A stretch of DNA of 22,268 nucleotides from CAZJBP01 sp964544115 (GTDB lineage: Bacteria; Verrucomicrobiota; Kiritimatiellia; UBA8416; JADHWI01), in contig CAZJBP010000047.1 of assembly GCA_964544115.1 (NCBI GenBank), positions 1 through 22,268 on the forward strand, written 5' to 3'. The position numbers and the translations under genes are program-made. The notes beneath the pieces are model-generated. The model was not told where the DNA came from and searched no databases. It saw nothing but the letters and a program-made list of their open reading frames with translations. Positions 15,994 through 21,967 of the stretch are shown here, in pieces; position 1 is the stretch's first letter; the number at the start of each line of letters is the position of its first letter.

Positions 15994-16796
15994 GGCGTGT
16001 TCCCGGTCAGCAGCCGCCCCAGCCCATCAGCCAGGTTCCAGGTCCGAGCGGCAGCGAAGAAGGCCAGGCTCACGGCGACAAACACCCCGTCAACCCAGCT
16101 CAGTGATAAGGGGCGCAGGACGCGGATCTCACCCTCAAAGCCGCGCGCGACCATGGCACGGTACACTCGCTCGGCCCGATCCATGGACCTCAGCAGCAGG
16201 TGACCGATCAGGGATCCGTACACTCGAAGCGGCAGGGAACGCGCCCGGCCGGACCGAAGCTCCACGCCCCGCACCATCTGAAGTCCCTCGTCCGCCACGA
16301 CAAACAGGTACCGGTAGAGAAACATCAGCTGCATGACAAACACGCGGGGAACACCGAGTTGTTCCAGCCCGGCGCCAAGGCGATACATCCCGGTGCAGGC
16401 GACCAGAGCCAGCGCCGCACCCACCGTCAGGACGAAGCGGAACATGATCGAGGCGAACGAGACCCAGCCGCCGGTGATGACCAGAGGACCCAGTGTAGCC
16501 AGCGGCTGCCGATCGATGAGCGGGTTGAAGATGCCGATGATCAGAGCGAACGGGGCCGCCACCAGGATCTTCTTGAGGATGTGGCGCACAGGGACGTGAC
16601 CCGCGGCAAGGAGGGCCACCGGGTAGAGCAGGAACGGCGTCAGCGCAGAAAGAGAGTACCGAGGGAACGACATCACGACGCCGATAAACACCGCGGTAAC
16701 GAGCGCCTTGGCCCGCGCATCCAGCCGATGTGCGGGCGTGTCCATCCGCCCGAGCTCGTCCATCCGCCCGACTTCGATCCAGTCCGCTAACCCCAT
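15990..16796 (-). CDS. cbiQ: CbiQ, transmembrane T-component of the cobalt/nickel importer
   Basis: A 268-residue membrane protein with about five to six helices. The coupling-helix motifs of ECF T-components are visible: SMDRAERVYRAMVARGFEGEI near residues 217-237 with the characteristic AMxxRG, and an upstream RSGRARSLPLR stretch. It links the CbiM substrate-binding unit to the CbiO ATPase. The N-terminus contains a near-duplicated GRMDEL/GRMDTP segment created by a 14-base direct repeat, GTCCATCCGCCCGA, at 16740-16753 and 16758-16771. ATG 16796 lies 18 bp after the cbiM stop. The downstream cbiO overlaps by four bases. Family assignment is firm. Confidence 0.91.
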   Translation of the reverse strand: MGLADWIEVGRMDELGRMDTPAHRLDARAKALVTAVFIGVVMSFPRYSLSALTPFLLYPVALLAAGHVPVRHILKKILVAAPFALIIGIFNPLIDRQPLATLGPLVITGGWVSFASIMFRFVLTVGAALALVACTGMYRLGAGLEQLGVPRVFVMQLMFLYRYLFVVADEGLQMVRGVELRSGRARSLPLRVYGSLIGHLLLRSMDRAERVYRAMVARGFEGEIRVLRPLSLSWVDGVFVAVSLAFFAAARTWNLADGLGRLLTGNTP

Positions 16797-16814
16797 GGCA
16801 CTCCCGTCGAACCG

Positions 16815-17852
16815 TCAACCGTTTCCATGCGCGTGCCGGACCGGGCGCGCCCGGAGCGCGACCCCCGCCAGGCAGGCCAGCACAAGGGTCATCAACCCGC
16901 CTACGATTCCCGCAACGGAAGTCCCGGGCCTGACCGCAGGCCAAGGTTCCGATCCGGGCGCGGCTTCGGCCCCGGCGGCCTTGAACCCGTAGTCGGGCAG
17001 AAACGCCGTCTTCTTCTGCAAAGCGGCCAAGTTTTTGTGGACACCCTCCTCCACGGCCGACACCTCGTCTTTGCCGGTGACCTTCGCAATGGACCACTCC
17101 AAACCGTCGGGATGCGTGGACGCAAACCAACTGGCCACAGAGCCCATGACCACAGCGGCGATCGCCAGTCCGATCAGCACGGGCCGCAGACGAACCGGAA
17201 CCCCTATCGTCCGCGCCGTCGGCAGGGCCTCCGGCCGTGCCCTGGCAACGAACGAGACCACGGCGGCGGTGGCCAGGCCCTCAACCACGCCAATCGCCAG
17301 ATGAATCGGCAGCATCATGAGGACAAACGTCCGGAATGGCAATTCCGAGATACCCGACGCCACCGTCTCCAGCACCACGCCGAACGCGCCCAACTGCAGG
17401 CCCGCGACGGCGGCGACAAGCGCACCCGCCCAGGCACGCGGGGTCCCGTGCTGATCTCCGGCCATGACCCGATACAGCAGCGGATAGGCAACGAACGCCG
17501 GAAAGAAGCCGAGGTTGAAGATGTTGCAGCCCAGCGCCAGCAAGCCTCCATCCGCAAAGAAGAACGCCTGCACAGTCAATACCGAGGAAATGACCAGGAG
17601 GGCCGCGTAAGGCCCGAGCAGCGCCGCCAGAATCAGCCCGCCCCCCAAGTGTCCGCTCGACCCCGTTCCGGGAATCGAGAAGTTGATCATCTGCGCGGCG
17701 AAGATGAACGCCCCGAGGACGCCCATCATGGGAACGAGATTGTCCCGCAGGGTCTGCTTCACCTTCCGGGCGCAGAAGGCAATCAACCCACCCGACACAA
17801 CCCACAACGTCCCGCCCACGGCCGGGGAGATCAAAGCGTCGGCCATATGCAT
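16815..17852 (-). CDS. cbiM: CbiM/NikM-type substrate-binding component with fused PDGLE (CbiN/NikN-like) C-terminus
   Basis: A 345-residue membrane protein. I start it at ATG 17852, preceded by AAGGAA, because the mature N-terminus MHMADALIS must carry His2: in the NikM/CbiM family the N-terminal amine, His2 and a later His chelate the metal. The second His is H68 in PGTGSSGHLGGG. About seven helices follow, with CNIFNLGFFPAFVAYPLLYR typical of the family. The last third has a separate helix, then STHPDGLEWSIAKV, the PDGLE domain that in other genomes is a separate CbiN/NikN protein, and a final helix. The tail is HAHGNG. It should bind Co2+ or Ni2+. It opens the cbiMQO operon and is divergent from the DUF134 gene. 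Confidence 0.92.
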   Translation of the reverse strand: MHMADALISPAVGGTLWVVSGGLIAFCARKVKQTLRDNLVPMMGVLGAFIFAAQMINFSIPGTGSSGHLGGGLILAALLGPYAALLVISSVLTVQAFFFADGGLLALGCNIFNLGFFPAFVAYPLLYRVMAGDQHGTPRAWAGALVAAVAGLQLGAFGVVLETVASGISELPFRTFVLMMLPIHLAIGVVEGLATAAVVSFVARARPEALPTARTIGVPVRLRPVLIGLAIAAVVMGSVASWFASTHPDGLEWSIAKVTGKDEVSAVEEGVHKNLAALQKKTAFLPDYGFKAAGAEAAPGSEPWPAVRPGTSVAGIVGGLMTLVLACLAGVALRARPVRHAHGNG

Positions 17853-17953
17853 GGCTGGTTCCTTTCGGGTCATCCCATCTGCTTCATGCAAAGAGAAGAT
17901 CACACCTACCGCAGGATCGTAACACGCAGCAAGAAGAAAAGAAGCACTGCCAA

Positions 17954-17967
17954 GCGGGGTTCCCCGC
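17954..17967 (-). other. GC hairpin in the presumed cbiM leader
   Basis: GCGGGG (17954-17959) and CCCCGC (17962-17967) form a compact perfect hairpin about 100 bases upstream of cbiM. On the minus strand it is followed by a pyrimidine-rich stretch. It may belong to a structured 5' leader. I could not match it to a cobalamin or NiCo riboswitch. Confidence 0.3.
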
Positions 17968-17988
17968 GAAAAGGGCAGACTATTGATG

Positions 17989-18017
17989 TTGACGCGTTAT
18001 GCACATATGTCCACAAT
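17989..18017 (+). promoter_or_regulatory. Predicted promoter of the DUF134 gene with palindromic operator in the spacer
   Basis: TTGACG (17989-17994) and CACAAT (18012-18017) are separated by 17 bases, giving a plausible sigma-70-type promoter about 27 bases before the DUF134 ATG. The spacer and -10 carry the near-perfect inverted repeat TGCACATATGTCCA (18000-18013; core ACATATGT). A repressor bound there would block RNA polymerase. DUF134 autoregulation is an obvious but unproven model. Confidence 0.5.
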
Positions 18018-18043
18018 GACCTCCGTGTTATCGAGGACAAGCC

Positions 18044-18361
18044 ATGCCGCGCCCATGTTGCCTTAGGCACATAGACATCAGTCCGTGCGCCGCTTACTTC
18101 AAACCGGCCGGAATCCCGGCGCGGCTGTTGGAGGAAGTGGTCCTCACGCTGGACGAGTTGGAGTCCCTGCGGCTTGCGGATCTGAACGGCTTGTATCATG
18201 AACAGGCTGCGGAAAAGATGAAGATTTCCCGCCCGACCTTCTCGCGCGTTATCGAGCATGCCCGGCGGAAAGTGGCGGACGCCCTGATCCACGGCAAGGC
18301 ACTCCGTTTGGAAGGTGGGACCGTGGTAATGAAACGAGTATCGGGCGGCAGGAGACCATGA
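18044..18361 (+). CDS. DUF134 family helix-turn-helix regulator
   Basis: A 105-residue protein matching DUF134: YFKPAGIPARLLEEVVLTLDELESLRLADLNGLYHEQAAEKM across about 18-59, then the recognition helix ISRPTFSRVIEHARRKVADAL (61-81) and GKALRLEGG. The helix-turn-helix resembles sigma-factor region-4/LuxR-type DNA-binding modules. Cys5, Cys6 and Cys15 near the N-terminus could bind metal, but this is not shown. DUF134 genes are often found beside dinitrogenase-iron-molybdenum-cofactor family genes, which fits the genes that follow. ATG 18044 has GAGG at good spacing. It is divergent from cbiM, so one intergenic region may control both metal uptake and the ORP cluster. Confidence 0.88.
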   Translation: MPRPCCLRHIDISPCAAYFKPAGIPARLLEEVVLTLDELESLRLADLNGLYHEQAAEKMKISRPTFSRVIEHARRKVADALIHGKALRLEGGTVVMKRVSGGRRP

Positions 18362-18435
18362 CAGGTTTGGCTGGCAGCCGTAACAGGGGCGATAGTAGAA
18401 GCATTCCTGATAGCCGCACGCAAGGAGCAATAGCG

Positions 18436-18822
18436 ATGGAATCGAAGCGTTCGTTGATTCACGAAGACCCTCGTGTGCCGCTGGCGGCAGAGCGCACGTT
18501 CTTGGCTTGGATTCGCACCGGCCTGGCGCTGATGGGCTTCGGTTTGGTGGTGGCGCGCTTCGGGTTGTTTCTGCGGGAGATGGAAGCAGCACAGCACATT
18601 GAACGTCATTCGGGGCACGGGGTCTCTTTATGGCTTGGAATCGTTTTGGTAGTGCTTGGGGTGTTCCTGAATCTGGCGGCGCTGGCGCGATATCGCCGTT
18701 ATCTTCGGCAACTCGCTCAGGGAATCCTGCCTGAAGCGAAACCGCGTCTTGAAACAACCGTTGCCGTGGCACTGGCACTCTTGGGTGTAGCAGCCGTGTT
18801 CTACCTTCTTTTCGTTGCATAG
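18436..18822 (+). CDS. DUF202 (YidH-like) small membrane protein
   Basis: A 128-residue protein with the DUF202 N-terminal signature DPRVPLAAERTFLAWIRTGLALMGFGLVVARFG (about 12-44) and two further helices, SLWLGIVLVVLGVFLNLAAL and VAVALALLGVAAVFYLLFV. Members are short inner-membrane proteins of unknown function, related to YidH. ATG 18436 follows AAGGAG at eight bases; the longer reading from 18358 has no comparable site, and the family starts near here. It lies 74 bp downstream of DUF134 and 46 bp upstream of the sigma-54 activator. Its presence between two regulators is odd; a membrane-associated role in the same response is possible but unproven. Confidence 0.87.
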   Translation: MESKRSLIHEDPRVPLAAERTFLAWIRTGLALMGFGLVVARFGLFLREMEAAQHIERHSGHGVSLWLGIVLVVLGVFLNLAALARYRRYLRQLAQGILPEAKPRLETTVAVALALLGVAAVFYLLFVA

Positions 18823-18868
18823 AAGAAGAGGTAAAGCATTTGGTGGGATTGTCCGACATGAGATTGCG

Positions 18869-20260
18869 ATGAACAAGGGTTTGACCAGCAAACGAAGAGT
18901 ACAGACCGGAGCCGAAAGCATTCTGGAGAGCATTTCGGACGGCGTGTTCACTGTGGATGCCCACTGGCGCATCACGTCGTTCAACCGCGCCGCTGAGGCC
19001 ATCACCGGCATTCGCCGGCGGGACGCGATCGGCAAGACCTGCTCGGATGTGTTCCGCGCCAGCATGTGCGAGGCAGATTGCGCCCTCCGCCACACGGTCA
19101 AGACCGGTAAACCCATCATCAACAAGTCGGCGTTCATCGTGAATGCCCACGGCCAGCGGATCCCCATCTCCGTGTCCACCGCCATTCTGCGCGACAATCG
19201 CGGACGAATCAGCGGCGGCGCGGAAACGTTTCGCGACCTCAGCCTTGTGGAGGAACTGCGCAAGGAACTAGAGGGCCGGTTCCAGATGGGCGACCTGGTC
19301 AGCCACAGTGCCACCATGCGCCGTGTTTTCGAGCTTCTCCCCCAACTTGCCGCCAGCAACGCGACGGTGTTGATTCACGGCGAAACAGGAACGGGCAAGG
19401 AACTCCTGGCCCGCGCCATCCACAATCTCAGCCCGCGCAAGAACAAGCCGTTTATGCCGGTCAATTGCGGCGCGTTGCCTGACAGCCTGCTGGAATCGGA
19501 GCTGTTCGGCTATGTGAAGGGCGCGTTCACCGGGGCGGCGAAGGACAAGCCCGGACGTTTCGCGCTGGCCGAGGGCGGCACGGTGTTCCTGGATGAGATC
19601 GGCGACATCAGCCCGGCGCTGCAAGTGCGCCTGCTGCGAGTGCTCCAGGAAAGGACGTACGAACCCCTGGGGGGGACTCAAATCCGGCAGGCCGACGTCC
19701 GCGTCATCGCCGCCACCCATCGAGATCTCACCGCTCTGATCCGGAAAGGCGCATTTCGGGAGGATCTCTTCTATCGCTTGAACGTCGTCAATCTCGACCT
19801 GCCTCCGCTCCGAAAGCGCAAGGAGGATGTTCCTCTGCTCGTCGAACACTTCGTCACGCGGTTCAATCGACGGCAGGGCAAATCGGTCACCGGAGTCGCC
19901 CCAGACGTCCTGGCGCTGCTCATGGCGCACGATTATCCCGGCAATGTGCGCGAACTGGAGAACATCATCGAGAGGGCCTTCGTTCTCTGCGGTTCGGGGA
20001 GAATCGAGCGGGTGCATCTTCCGCCCGAACTCACCGGCCAACCGGTCGCGGCCCCCACTCCAGCCGGCGACACCATCGCCGCGCAGACGCGCACCGCAGA
20101 AGCGCAGGCTATTCGGGCGGCACTCGATGGCTGCGGGCTCAACCGTCTCGCCGCCGCCCGTGCGCTCGGTCTGCACAAGAGCACGCTCTTTCGCAAGATC
20201 AAAGCCCTGGGGATTGAGATCCCTGATCAAGACGGCCGATCCCACCGCAAGGTCACCTAG
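18869..20260 (+). CDS. PAS-containing sigma-54 enhancer-binding activator of the ORP cluster
   Basis: A 463-residue activator. Residues about 14-125 form a PAS domain (ESISDGVFTVDAHWRITSFN) with a C-x8-C-x3-C set (C58, C67, C71) that may sense redox state or bind a cofactor. The AAA+ core spans about 140-380: Walker A GETGTGKE (171-178), sigma-54 contact loop GAFTGA (218-223), Walker B VFLDEIGD (239-246), and the VREL sensor region near 360-363. The C-terminal Fis-type helix-turn-helix is LNRLAAARALGLHKSTLFRKIKALG (about 424-448). There is no receiver domain. ATG 18869 has a poor Shine-Dalgarno; a TTG at 18815 overlapping the DUF202 stop is less likely. It resembles the regulator of the Desulfovibrio orp operons and precedes NifX-like genes. 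Confidence 0.92.
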   Translation: MNKGLTSKRRVQTGAESILESISDGVFTVDAHWRITSFNRAAEAITGIRRRDAIGKTCSDVFRASMCEADCALRHTVKTGKPIINKSAFIVNAHGQRIPISVSTAILRDNRGRISGGAETFRDLSLVEELRKELEGRFQMGDLVSHSATMRRVFELLPQLAASNATVLIHGETGTGKELLARAIHNLSPRKNKPFMPVNCGALPDSLLESELFGYVKGAFTGAAKDKPGRFALAEGGTVFLDEIGDISPALQVRLLRVLQERTYEPLGGTQIRQADVRVIAATHRDLTALIRKGAFREDLFYRLNVVNLDLPPLRKRKEDVPLLVEHFVTRFNRRQGKSVTGVAPDVLALLMAHDYPGNVRELENIIERAFVLCGSGRIERVHLPPELTGQPVAAPTPAGDTIAAQTRTAEAQAIRAALDGCGLNRLAAARALGLHKSTLFRKIKALGIEIPDQDGRSHRKVT

Positions 20261-20293
20261 AGTCGCAGCACTGCTCCTCTATGCGTGCCACAC

Positions 20294-20311
20294 AGTCGCG
20301 TTATGGCGACT
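20294..20311. promoter_or_regulatory. Candidate upstream activator site (inverted repeat)
   Basis: AGTCGC (20294-20299) and GCGACT (20306-20311) form a perfect six-base inverted repeat around a six-base spacer, about 90 bp before the -24-like element. Spacing and symmetry suit a dimeric Fis-type helix-turn-helix. A single AGTCGC copy at 20261-20266 could be a second half-site. Confidence 0.48.
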
Positions 20312-20400
20312 CACCGCCGCTCTATCCGTCTGCCATAGTATCTCTGTATCCATCAGCAAACAAATACATTACGTGACAGTTGCACGTTGCGCAGATCTAT

Positions 20401-20416
20401 TGGCACGCATCGTGAT
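20401..20416 (+). promoter_or_regulatory. Candidate sigma-54 promoter (-24 strong, -12 weak)
   Basis: TGGCACG at 20401-20407 is a perfect -24 block. At the expected spacing the -12 region reads GTGA instead of TTGC, so the GC dinucleotide is only half met. It lies about 45 bp before ATG 20452. The neighbouring sigma-54 activator makes it credible, but the -12 mismatch lowers confidence. Confidence 0.42.
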
Positions 20417-20451
20417 ATAGCACATGGCATGAACCGGGAGAAGAGAGGATC

Positions 20452-20889
20452 ATGAAAGTGGCGCTCGCAACGTGGAACGGAAGAATCTCGCCGGTGTTCG
20501 ATGTGGCCCGGCAGGTTCTGATGCTCGATGTCGAAGACGGCCGCGCGATCGCCCGACACGAGGAGACGCTGCCCGGCACGGACCCGCATGCCCAGGCGGA
20601 TCGAGTGATGGCGCTTGCAACACAGACGTTGATCTGTGGGGCCATCTCCCAGCCGATGGCCGCCATGTTGGCAGCCAAGAACGTTCGAGTCATCCCCTTT
20701 ACTGCCGGTTCTGTTGAGGAAGTCCTGGCCGCGTGGTTGGCCGGGAGTCTGCCGAGTCCGGCTCTGAGTATGCCGGGTTGCTGTGGCCGGATGAGACGGT
20801 GTCGCGGCGGAAGGGCCGGAGGGCGGGGCGGACGCGGATGGGGGCCTGCCGTAGACCCGGCATTGAACACCCAAGTACAAGAGGAATGA
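20452..20889 (+). CDS. NifX/NafY-like dinitrogenase Fe-Mo cofactor family protein with Cys/Arg/Gly tail
   Basis: A 145-residue protein. Residues 1-100 form the NifX/NafY/ORP fold: MKVALATWNGRISPVFDVAR, LICGAISQPMA and IPFTAGSVEEVLAAWLAG. The tail begins with MPGCCGRMRRCRGG (107-120; Cys110, Cys111, Cys117) and continues Gly/Arg-rich, a pattern seen in ORP-associated members. These proteins bind metal-sulfur clusters; Desulfovibrio ORP holds a molybdenum-copper sulfide cluster. ATG 20452 has GAGAGGA upstream. It is the first gene after the presumed sigma-54 promoter and ends three bases before its paralog. It could be a cluster carrier or the ORP itself. Confidence 0.88.
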   Translation: MKVALATWNGRISPVFDVARQVLMLDVEDGRAIARHEETLPGTDPHAQADRVMALATQTLICGAISQPMAAMLAAKNVRVIPFTAGSVEEVLAAWLAGSLPSPALSMPGCCGRMRRCRGGRAGGRGGRGWGPAVDPALNTQVQEE

Positions 20890-20892
20890 CTC

Positions 20893-21255
20893 ATGAAAAT
20901 CGCAGTAACCGCAACAGGCAAAGAGATGTCGAGCAACGTGGATCCGCGGTTTGGACGGGCCAAGTGCTTCATTGTCGTGGACACGGATACGAACGAGTCA
21001 GCGGCCCACGACAACGCGCAGAACCTGAATGCCGCGCAGGGGGCCGGGATCCAGGCGGGTGAAACGGTCGCCCGGCTGGGCGCAAAAGCCGTCGTCACTG
21101 GCAACGTCGGCCCAAAAGCGTTTCGCATTCTGAATGCGGCGGGGATCAAGGTGTACCTGTCCGGCGCTGGCACGGTGGCTGACGCCGTTCGCAGGTTTAA
21201 GGCGGGCGAGTTGCCGGAGGCTTCCGCCGCCAACGTGGAAGGACATTGGGCGTAG
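20893..21255 (+). CDS. NifX/NafY-like dinitrogenase Fe-Mo cofactor family protein (orange-protein-like)
   Basis: A 120-residue single-domain member: MKIAVTATGKEMSSNVDPRFGR at the start, then FIVVDTDTNE, GAGIQAGETVARLGAKAVVTGNVGPKAF and VYLSGAGTVADAVRRFKAGEL. This is the classical family layout, with the conserved GNVGPKAF loop. It probably binds or transfers a metal-sulfur cofactor in the cytoplasm together with the ATPase encoded further downstream. It begins three bases after the preceding stop with GAGGA just upstream, so the two are co-translated. It contains a single Cys, at position 25 in RAKCFIVV. Family is certain; whether it binds a Mo-Cu cluster is not visible. Confidence 0.92.
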   Translation: MKIAVTATGKEMSSNVDPRFGRAKCFIVVDTDTNESAAHDNAQNLNAAQGAGIQAGETVARLGAKAVVTGNVGPKAFRILNAAGIKVYLSGAGTVADAVRRFKAGELPEASAANVEGHWA

Positions 21256-21279
21256 ACCAGTAAGAAAGGAGACGGGACA

Positions 21280-21474
21280 ATGCCAAAAGGTGATGGAACA
21301 GGACCGAACGGAAAAGGCGCCGGCACGGGTCGCGGGCGAGGGCCTTGCGGCGGTGGGAAGCGAAAAGGCCCAGCGGCAGGAGCCGGAAAAGGGCAAGGCC
21401 GCGGGCGAGGTGGACGTGGCCACGGTGCGGGTCACGGCAAAGGCATGGGTGGCGGTCAGGGCGGAGGCCGTTGA
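21280..21474 (+). CDS. DUF5320-like Gly/Lys/Arg-rich small protein (short version)
   Basis: A 64-residue protein starting MPKGDGTGPNGKGAGTGRGR, the DUF5320 opening, then almost only Gly, Lys, Arg, Ala and His with one Cys. AGGAG precedes ATG 21280. DUF5320 proteins accompany NifX-like and Mrp genes in anaerobes; function is unknown. It lacks the Met-rich motif and C-terminal helix of its neighbour. It shares the 16 bases GATGGAACAGGACCGA with the next gene's start, so the pair arose by duplication or shares a conserved start. Its composition would normally raise doubt, but the family opening and Shine-Dalgarno support it. Confidence 0.75.
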   Translation: MPKGDGTGPNGKGAGTGRGRGPCGGGKRKGPAAGAGKGQGRGRGGRGHGAGHGKGMGGGQGGGR

Positions 21475-21508
21475 ACAGAAAACACAGACAGAAAAAGGGG
21501 TAACGACA

Positions 21509-21889
21509 ATGCCAGCAGGAGATGGAACAGGACCGATGGGGATGGGACCAATGACAGGACGAGGTATGGGATTCTGCGCCGGAGTTGTGGCTCCGGGCCC
21601 CATCAATATGACTCCGGGCCGGGGATTCGGGATGGGGTGTGGACGCGGCTTCCGGGGGCGTGGGGCCGGCGGTGGCCGTGGCCCTTCGGCGGGGCTCCGG
21701 GCAGGTTGGCGCAACATGTTTTATGCTACGGGACTCCCGGCATGGGCGCGCGGCGATGTGCCCGCTGCCACACCCGCTCCGCCGCAGCAACTCGCGGTCC
21801 TCAAGCGGCAGGCCGAGCACCTCGGCAGCGCGCTTGAGAGCATCCGCAAGCGCATCCAGGAAGTCGAATCCCAGCCCGCGGAGAAGTAG
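21509..21889 (+). CDS. DUF5320 family Gly/Met-rich protein with C-terminal coiled-coil
   Basis: A 126-residue protein starting MPAGDGTGPMGMGPMTGRGM, the canonical DUF5320 signature, then a Gly/Arg-rich middle with Cys at FCAG and GCGRG. Near the end QQLAVLKRQAEHLGSALESIRKRIQEVES is a predicted coiled coil, as in other members. AGGGG precedes ATG 21509; the long open frame running from 21134 in the same phase only overlaps the earlier genes in another frame. Function is not established; association with NifX-like proteins suggests a structural or chaperone role in metal-cluster assembly (inference). Confidence 0.87.
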   Translation: MPAGDGTGPMGMGPMTGRGMGFCAGVVAPGPINMTPGRGFGMGCGRGFRGRGAGGGRGPSAGLRAGWRNMFYATGLPAWARGDVPAATPAPPQQLAVLKRQAEHLGSALESIRKRIQEVESQPAEK

Positions 21890-21914
21890 CCCACGGCCGG
21901 GGGCAAACACGGCA

Positions 21915-21944
21915 GCAGGGAAGCGTACGACTGCACCTCCCTGC
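21915..21944 (+). terminator. Inter-cistronic hairpin before the MinD-like gene
   Basis: GCAGGGA (21915-21921) and TCCCTGC (21938-21944) are perfect seven-base complements with a 16-base loop. No T-run follows, so it may be a weak attenuator or RNA-processing site rather than an intrinsic terminator. Confidence 0.35.
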
Positions 21945-21967
21945 GTGCCTCGTTCAGTTATCATGCC

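Larger units (their letters stand above)
20261..20451 (+). promoter_or_regulatory. Regulatory gap upstream of the NifX-like genes
   Basis: A 191 bp gap with no gene. It contains an inverted repeat (20294-20311), an isolated AGTCGC half-site (20261-20266), a -24-like element (20401) and the GAGAGGA Shine-Dalgarno before ATG 20452. It is more A/T-rich than the coding flanks. The layout of activator gene, upstream palindrome, -24/-12-like element and target gene is what a sigma-54-dependent operon looks like. Confidence 0.55.

Noticed and set aside
17853..18043. Cobalamin or NiCo riboswitch upstream of cbiM
   Set aside because: I looked for a B12-box-like core and the conserved NiCo helices on the minus strand and saw neither. 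Only a simple GC hairpin is present. A covariance-model scan would be decisive.
16827..18074. 415-residue plus-strand frame
   Set aside because: It is antisense to cbiM and runs into the DUF134 gene in another frame. The composition is random-like.
21134..21508. N-terminal extension of the second DUF5320 protein
   Set aside because: It would overlap the NifX-like and first DUF5320 genes out of frame. The family signature begins at 21509 with its own Shine-Dalgarno.
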